Assembly (NCBI RefSeq): GCF_010093535.1
Contig: NW_022985184.1
Span: forward strand, 102,802 to 166,801
Direction of reading: 5' to 3'
DNA length: 64,000 nucleotides
From: Lindgomyces ingoldianus
Lineage: Eukaryota; Ascomycota; Dothideomycetes; Pleosporales; Lindgomycetaceae
The translations under genes and the position numbers were made by a program. Below, in pieces: positions 56,901-64,000 of the stretch. Positions within the stretch are counted from its first letter, which is position 1, and the number at the start of each line of letters is the position of its first letter. Under the pieces are notes generated by a model. That model worked only from the letters and a program-made list of their open reading frames with translations, did not search any database and was not told the DNA's origin.

Positions 56901-57930
56901 TGTTTATTTAATAAGTGTACTATTTTAGCTACACACCTAAAACTATTATCTTTAACTAGAGACCTTAGTTTATATCTAGTTTCTAGTCTAAATTTTATTA
57001 AATTTTAGGCATAAAAGTTAAGCTTTTTACTGCTTATTATAAGAAAACAGATAGCTAAATAGAGATTATAAATAAGTATATTAATTAAAGACTAAGGCCT
57101 TTTATATTCTTTTACTAAGATAACTAAAGTTTCTTACTGCCTCTAATTAATTAGGCTTAGATAACTTTACCTTATATAATAATTAAAATGTCTTTGTATT
57201 AAGTTTTATATAGCTCTAAACTATGTTAAAGCTAGGACTAGAAACATTCTACAGAACCTATCACAGCCACAGACAAGCTAAATTATAAGGATGCCCTAGC
57301 ATTAGCAACCTACATACACGCAGCCTAGGCGTTAGCTAAGTTCTATATAAAGAAGGCCTAGGATTAGATGTAAACTGTAGTTAACTGCTACTACTAGCTA
57401 GTTAACTAGAAGGTTAGCAATATAGTCTACTTAGATACTAAGAACCTAGCTATTTAAAGACCTAGCTAAAAACTATCTAAATAATAAAAAGGCCTCTTTA
57501 AAGTACTTAAATAAGTTAGAAACTTATACTACCTAAAGCTACTTTTAAAGTTAAAGATACATAACATCTTTGCACTAAATGTACTTTATAAAGACCCTTA
57601 GGATCTGCTTCTAAAATAAGAACTTTTAAAACTCTTTAAAATTACTATTAATAGAGTAGAGAAGTAGAAAGTAGAGGAAATACTTACTAGTAAGCTTTAC
57701 TAGAAAACACTTAAGTACTAGGTAAAATAAGTAAAACATAACTTTAATCTAGTCTAGTATAAAGCTTTAAATTTTATAAGTTCTTCTTACTAACTAAAAG
57801 CTTTTTATAATAAGCATTTAAATTAGCTAGAACTTTTAAGGGCATTATGTAAGTAGATTAAGGCTTTTAAAGCTAGTGTAGAAGGCATAGATTACTTAGT
57901 AAATAATAAAGTATAAAAGTAAAAAGTAAA
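50980..57930 (+). pseudogene. Ty3/gypsy chromovirus polyprotein, interrupted by a DNA transposon
   Basis: Forward-strand domains across stops: a Gag zinc-knuckle relic (51933-51990, all three Cys as Tyr), reverse transcriptase FYITYLDNILIYF (53521-53575), and FTRFY...FILKFFYVVKLI just before the insertion at 53854. After the insertion (55722 on) follow RNase H with FYSKVLSSLELN near 55935-55970, integrase FTAYYKKTDS near 57025-57060, INQAQITLPYIIIKMSLYQV, VYLDTKNLAI, and a chromodomain-like segment near 57650-57780 (KLY*KTLKYQVK*V). The same protein runs on across the DNA transposon. LTRs were not identified, and borders are approximate. Confidence 0.85.
53854..55719 (+). mobile_element. Fot1/pogo-like DNA transposon copy 2 (1866 bp)
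   Basis: Terminal inverted repeats ACGTACTTTATAGGCAAG and (reverse) ACGTACTTCATAGGCGAG extend about 55 bp, to TTTGCTAAGACCC. The element is flanked by TA on both sides (53852-53853, 55720-55721). Forward translation across stops gives a DDE transposase: GINAKK near 54560, SSYYLLVINSYKSYN near 54750-54795 and LQLLNVGYFTFLKKVYKC near 54875-54930 (family LQPLDV). It splits the chromovirus reading frame at a TA. It is heavily RIP-mutated; the left terminal repeat is more so than the right. Confidence 0.88.
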
Positions 57931-58127
57931 TTTATAGTTATACATAATAGTATTATAACTTTATAGACATTACACTAGGGAGGTCTAACAGTAAGCTGTT
58001 AGACACCTTTAAACTCTCTTTTACCTTCTTCTTTACCTTTTTTCTTTTTCTCTTTTCCTTTCTCTCTTCTTTTTAGACTTCTTTTAAACCCCCTCTGCCT
58101 TATTCTTAGCTGCCTAAGAGCGCTATA

Positions 58128-61100
58128 ATGTCTGCCTAAAGGTTAAACACTAAAGCTTCTAAGGCTAAAACTTAACAGAGCAGCTTAGAGTTTTAGTAGA
58201 ATAAGGCTACCTAGACACTAGCTATAGAAAGACTAGCTTTCTAACTCTTTATAACCTACGCTACTTACACTAGGTTCTAAGTAGACTTTAAAATAGCTTT
58301 AAAGGCCCTCTTTTTATCTTTTTTACTCTTTATGTTTTAGGCTGCTGCCTATAGCTTAAGATAGCTTTAAAAGACTAAAATTTTTTTTTGTAATATAAGA
58401 AAACCTACACGCGTGTTAGTAAACTATACCTTAGCTATATTAAACTATATTTATATAAAGTTACATTTTTTATTATGTAAGGTGTAATACTTACATTTTT
58501 TTAATTTAAAGGACTAAAAAGAGAACTTAACTTAAAGGCTATAGGCTAGAGCGCAGGCAGCCTAAAAGTAGATAACTTAAAAGGCCTCTAAAGAGGCTCT
58601 AGAAGGGGGGCAGAGCAGTATAGTAAATTTCTTTAATACTATAATTAGTTAGTAGACTAAGCTATAGAATGTTAGGTGCATAACAATACTTATAAAGTAG
58701 AGATTTAAATAATAGCTAAAGAAGAAACTAATAACATTAACTAAACTATATAGGTAAAGTAAGCAAACACTTATTACTATAAATAATAAATTTACTATAT
58801 TAACAACAACTACACTGCTAGTTACTACTAAATAAAAACATTATAATAAAGGCATTATATTAGTATTAGGAAAAGAGGACATCTACAGCATTAAACCTAA
58901 GAAGTATGCTAAGCAGTTTATTCTTAACAACTAATACTATATAGTATACTAAGGCAAACTATAAGACACAGGCGCAGCAAAGATTTCTACTGTTAGTAAG
59001 TCTTAACTTAAGGCGTACATATAAAAGAACCTACGTACAGAAATTAATTAGACACCTAACTAAATAGATATTAGCTTTAAAGGCTAGACACTAAAGGGAT
59101 TAATTAGTACTATATAGATCTAGAACCTAATTAGTCTAGTTATATACTACATTCTAGAGACTCTAACACTATTTCTGCTATTACTAGCAGATGCTAACTA
59201 ACTTAGGGCATACTTTAACAACATTTTAAATGTTATTATACATAAAGACAAAACTACTATCTTTATTATATAAAAATAAAGACACTTTTTTTCTAATATT
59301 AGTAAGAAAGAATCTATGTCTTTTTTTACTAAATTAGAACTCTACTGCCTCTACTACTAATTTAGACACCCCTGCATAAAGAGACTCTAGAAAATGCTAA
59401 CTAGTGCTAGCTACAACATTAATGCCGCAGTGCTAGAAGAGATTAAGAAGTTCTGCTACCTCTGCTAATTATATAACTAGGCCTTACAAAGATTTAAGTT
59501 TATAATTAAAAATAACACCTACTTTAACTATAAAGTTGTTATTAATGTTGTATAAATTAATAATAAAGATGTTCTACATGTTATTAATGTAGACATATTA
59601 TTTTAGGCTGCTACATTCCTAAAATCTATGTCTGCACAAGATACCTAGGATGCACTATGTAAATGCTAGATTAACACCTATTAAGAACCCCTAGACTACA
59701 TTGTGTATAACTCTAGTATAAACTTTGCTTTAAAGAATTTTTAAGCTTATATAAAGATTATAAAAGCTACATGCAGGCAGATGCCTGTAGAAGCATATTA
59801 GGTAGTTAGAAAAGTTAAGCGTGTGCACACACCTCTCTAATAAGCGTTTAACATCCTAAAGACTAAGCTAGGTAACTATATAAATAATAAGGCTATCCTG
59901 CAGATAGCAGTTAAGGCTCTAAACAACACAGCTAGCCTACATAGTCTAGTACCCACACTGCTAGTCTTTAGGGCATACCTAAAAATTAACCTAGGCTTTT
60001 TACTATTACTAGACATTATTGCACAAGCAAGTGCTATATAAAAGGTAATAAAGATACTTTAAAAAGACTATGTAAAAGTAAACATTAATTATATAATTAA
60101 CACTTATAATAGCCCTATAACACATAAAGTTCTTAACTTCCCCCTTAGCTTAGAGATTATAGCATAGAAAGAGAAGGAAGGCTAGACTAGCCTATATAAG
60201 ATTAAGAGCATTAAAGAAAGAGATATTATTATTAAAAAAATAGCCTACTAAAGCTTTAATGTACGCAGGTTAAACTGTACTATAAAAAAAAGAAGAAAGA
60301 TAACCTACCTGCAACAGATAACCTAGATAAACTAATCCCTATATAAAGGGATCCTCTAAAGAAGAGGAAAAGAGGACAGCCTTATAAGAATGTTGCAGAG
60401 GCAGAACTAGAGCCTACTACAGACTAAGCCCCTTAGGATAGCGATGCTGCACTAGTGCAAAGGGAAGATATAAATACTAGGAAAAGCAAAAGGCAAAGGA
60501 AACCTGCACAAAGTCTAGACTAGGTATTCCTAACCTAGAAGAAAAAGGATAATTAAGCCTTGTTTATTAAGCTCTATACAGACAGTGTAATTACTACACC
60601 TAGAAAACTATTTAAAGAATTAGACTATATAGAGATAGACACCCTAATTACTAACAGCACTTTTAAGGCTATAGCGTACAACTTAACTATATAAGAAATC
60701 CTGCCTAGTGTTTACTAGCCACTTAGATAAAGAGAAAGAAGAAATCCTTACTTAGTTACTAACTATCTAGAGGATAAGCTAGAGACTACTTCTAGCTATA
60801 GTAGCAAGCCTAAGAGCTATGTACAGAATGTATTTTAAACTGCGTAATATTACATAAGCATACATCTAATTAATAGATAAGCTTATGCGCACGCTGTACG
60901 CAAAGCTACTAAAGAAGATGCGCTAAAGCTTTCTACTAAATACAATACTCTAGGTTGTACAACCCTTGTATAGAGCTGCTAAATTAGGACTGTATTAGTT
61001 TAAAACATACTATAATTACTATAAAAAAAAGCTGCGCATGCACATCTCTTTATACAACCTCTGCCTTTTAATTACTAATAAAGAAGAGCACACTTTTAGT

Positions 61101-63660
61101 ATTACTAGCCTATAAATAAATAACACTTTAAGTATTATAATAAAGAATTTTGTGCAAAGAGAAGAGAAAAAACTACAGAAAGTAAAGTTCTGCATAAAGA
61201 GTAAAACTATTCTAGTAGAAAAGCAGCTTATTAAGTTTAACAGTAGAAGAATTAAACTTACACACAACATAGTAGTCTTTACTTAAAAGAGACAAGTAAG
61301 CTACTTTTATATAATTAACCTAGAGAATAAGAATGCTGTATAATAATATGTTAAGCAACATGCAAAAGAGGTATACATTACATCTATATGTTAACTAGAG
61401 GCAGCATTTAACCTATCTATTGCTGCATAAACTATAGACCTTTTATATAACAATATTAATATACTTCATAGGCAAGTTGCTCACACACCTAAGTCGCTTA
61501 CTTTTGCTAAGACCCCACCCTAACAAACTCTATTATAGCCTATAACAACCCGCTCTAGCACTATATAGTACAGTACAGCCTAGAATATTATTTAGATACT
61601 ACTTCTGCTTCTTGCTTACACATTTACGCGTTATGCCTAGTCTAATTGCACTGTCTGCAGCGCCTTTAAAATAGCTTACCTACTTTAGCTTACACCTGCT
61701 TCTTTGCCTTCTTTTTATTACTGCGCGCCTTAAACTTCTTTAAAGCTGTTAAGCGTAGGCCTTTTTAAATTATTAAGGTTTTTTCTACTTTAATTTACTT
61801 TTTTTTATATAATTTATATTATGTAGTAGCTTTCTTAGCTGCTTAAAGCTTAGTAATTTCTTATTACACTAATACTAGCTTATATATAATTATTACTGCC
61901 TTTTTTAAAACTTTTTTAAACACCTTAACTATAAAAGTTAGTAAACTATTTATATGCTTTTAAATTTTAATTTTTATAAGCATTAATTATAACTTAAGTT
62001 TTAAAGTATTACTTAGAGTTTATAACTACTAGAGCTTGTTGTATATAAGTAGTAGTAGTAATAAAGTGCATAACTTTACATTAAGGCTTATTATAACTTA
62101 TTATAAGTTAAAAGAAACTAATCTAGCGCCTTAAAACTTTTCTTAGATATTACTAAAAGTAATTATAGCATTATAAGCTACTTTAAAGCATAGTAAAAAC
62201 TTTATTTTTATAATATAAGTAATTTAGTTATATATAAAGTTTTTAGCTTAGCGCCTATACACCTTCTTTAAAGAAGTAAAACAACCTACATTAAGTAGCT
62301 ATAAAAGGTATAATAAGTAAAAAAGTATATAAATAGTAATAATTTTATTATTTTTATAGTATTACTAAAAATAAAGTAAGTTATAGCTTTTATAGCTGTT
62401 AATAACTAGCAGATAGTAGCTACTAACAGTACACTTTTTTATATGCGTGTTAAAGTGCTTTAACTAGTCTAAACTAAGCTAATTAGTAGTCTAGCTATGC
62501 TTAAAAATTATAATAACTTAATTTTAAAGTAGATTTTTTTTATACTAGTTTAAAAAGTAGTTGCTACTCTAAAAGATAATAAAAAGTAAAATAGCTTACT
62601 TTTTAGCATTAATGCTCTAAATAGCTGTTATCTACTTCTAGTTACCTAGCTAGACTACTTTTAGCTATTCTTATCTCTCTAAACTTATAACAACTGCTCT
62701 AGTAGATATTTAGCCTATTATAAACTTTATTTTGTTAAAGTTGTACATGTTATTATTCTAGATGCTATACTTAGCTTTAATATTTTTTATAAAGTTAAAC
62801 TAGCTTTAAATTACTATAAGATTTTTATAAAAAGCTTTTTTATAGTTATACTTACACTTAAACTTTACTTTAAGCTTTAAGTAATAGTTAATAAATATAT
62901 TAAGCTAGTTTATGCTAACATAGCCTATATTATGCTTAGTGTGTAAAGAATTAGCTATATTAGCTATAGCTACTAGCTAGGGGGGAAATCCTTGCGCATT
63001 TAGCTTAAGTATGTGCTAAATAATTACCTACTCTTTATTATTATTTAGCTTTTATAAGTTAGCTATATAATTAGCTTAGAAAGGTTGTTTAGCGTGTTAG
63101 TTACTTATTATCTTTTAAAAGACTCTATAGATAGCTATAGCATGTTAGTTAGAAAGTGTTATGTCTTATTTAAAAGCCTAAAGCATAAGCTACATTTAAT
63201 ATTCTTTTAACACATTTAAGTAGTGTTGTTAGAAATGCATTAGTGTAGGAAAAGTAGTATAGTAGGGTCTTAGCAAAAGTAAGCAACTTAGGTGTGTGAG
63301 CAACTCGCCTATGAAGTACGTTAACACACTTAACATATAAATCTAATAGCAGATAGACAATAGTAAGCGTGGTCTTACCTTCCTACTATTGCAGCTTAAT
63401 TATGTGAAGCTGTTTATCTTTATAAATAGATTATTTACTAATAATAAGAACCTTAGCTTATAGCTAGGATTCTTAATTATATTAGGTAACAAGGACTGTA
63501 CAGAGCAAAGCAACTGCTTTAAAATACTAGGCAACATTATACACTAGAATTCTACTAAGTGTAAAAGAGTAACTAGAAGTGTCCTTACTAGCAAACTATA
63601 CAGAATAGTTAAAAGGTTTAATAATATAATTACCTTTAGTATAACTCTACAGTAAATTAT
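58128..63660 (+). pseudogene. copia-type polyprotein remnant, interrupted by a DNA transposon
   Basis: Gag-like start at 58128 (MSA*RLNTKASKAKT). Protease-like text at 58970-59230 (DTGAAKISTVSKS). Integrase with the zinc block FRHPCIKRL*KMLTSASYN near 59358-59415 and RFKFIIKNNTYFNYKVVINV. Then AVKALNNTASLHSLVPTLLV near 59910-59960 and a Lys/Arg-rich linker near 60360. The reverse-transcriptase region begins near 60550. It breaks at the Fot1-like insertion (61459-63321) and resumes at 63324. The order fits copia, but the element ends are missing and no LTR pair could be assigned. Stops are RIP-type. Confidence 0.82.
61459..63321 (-). mobile_element. Fot1/pogo-like DNA transposon copy 1 (1863 bp)
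   Basis: A complete copy, inverted relative to the one at 53854-55719, with the same terminal repeats (right end best preserved, ...CGCCTATGAAGTACGT) and TA on both sides (61457-61458, 63322-63323). The empty site is seen in the inverted copia remnant near 39395. The transposase reads on the minus strand, RIP-mutated. It is less mutated than copy 2 in its first 400 bases. Confidence 0.9.
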
Positions 63661-64000
63661 TGTTAGATTGAAGCACTGTTTCTAGGCTTCCTAAGATGAA
63701 TGATGGGTTTAGATATGATGTATGGGATGATGATTGATTGTCTTGATTTATCGATCCTTTTTCTGCTCTACTTGTGTTGCTCGGCTTTTTGTTTTGCCGA
63801 TCCGAGTCCCTCGCGCACTTGCCCTATGCGCGACCAGCTTGCAACATGCTGCAATTTGCTGCAACATGCTGCAAAATGCTGCAATTTACTACAACATACT
63901 ACAAAATGCTGCAATTTGCTGCAACATGCAGCAATTTGCAGCAACATACTGTTCGAGCTTATTGCTTGTACTATGTAGCAGCTTTCGTCAAGCGTTCCTC
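63661..64000 (-). mobile_element. LTR of the 7.2-12.7 kb copia family, cut by window end
   Basis: The reverse complement of the LTR: begins TGTTAGATTGAAGCACTG (mutated from TGTCAG), includes the 10-base repeat array in 11 units (63839-63948), and runs to the window end still inside the LTR. It is partly RIP-mutated: two array units read TTGTAGTA. Whether it is a solo LTR or the end of a full element cannot be told from this window. Confidence 0.92.

Noticed and set aside
61019..61270. 83-codon Leu/Phe/Ile-rich minus ORF resembling a membrane protein
   Set aside because: Antisense of the copia polyprotein remnant in AT-rich RIP DNA, where hydrophobic composition arises by chance.

Overview
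The window looks like a chromosome segment of a filamentous ascomycete (Pezizomycotina). Three things point there. Introns are short (about 50-85 bp, GT...AG). The gene families are fungal: a SesB-like/NACHT/WD40 STAND protein, a GH43 arabinanase and a bZIP-DUF3425 regulator. More than half of the window is transposon sequence turned extremely AT-rich, with coding frames broken mostly at former CAA/CAG and TGG codons (C-to-T and G-to-A), the footprint of repeat-induced point mutation (RIP).

Layout. (1) 1-5.75 kb: moderately GC-rich and gene-poor, with the 3' end of a cut-off CDS, a decayed stretch without convincing genes, and one 235-codon ORF of unknown function. (2) 5.8-14.1 kb: a RIP island. 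A palindromic derivative of a Fot1/pogo-like element sits beside a pogo-type transposase gene, which was itself split by a full-length Ty1/copia element (7206-12682, 350/370-bp LTRs, CATGT duplication). (3) 14.4-15.1 kb: a diverged tandem repeat of about 380 bp. (4) 15.4-30.9 kb: a normal-GC island with the recognisable genes: a six-exon STAND/NLR-type gene with twelve near-identical WD40 repeats, a disordered basic/acidic protein, a secreted endo-arabinanase, and a bZIP-DUF3425 factor convergent with the arabinanase. A diverged segmental duplication (about 21.3-22.1 kb and 25.2-26.6 kb) lies here. (5) 31-64 kb: a nested transposon graveyard with no intact protein gene. It holds three Fot1/pogo-like elements, a non-coding LTR element with an assembly gap inside it, three Ty3/gypsy chromovirus copies, copia fragments in inverted orientation, and several solo LTRs with perfect 5-bp target duplications.

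The genes do not form one obvious pathway. The strongest biology is the STAND receptor: a SesB-type hydrolase domain, NACHT NTPase and WD40 array match fungal non-self-recognition/incompatibility proteins, and the tandem repeats are the expected hypervariable sensor. The arabinanase and bZIP genes are convergent neighbours, but nothing in the sequence proves co-regulation. Exon-intron models were made by hand from reading frames and splice consensus. Element boundaries rest on LTR/TIR and target-duplication matches read by eye.
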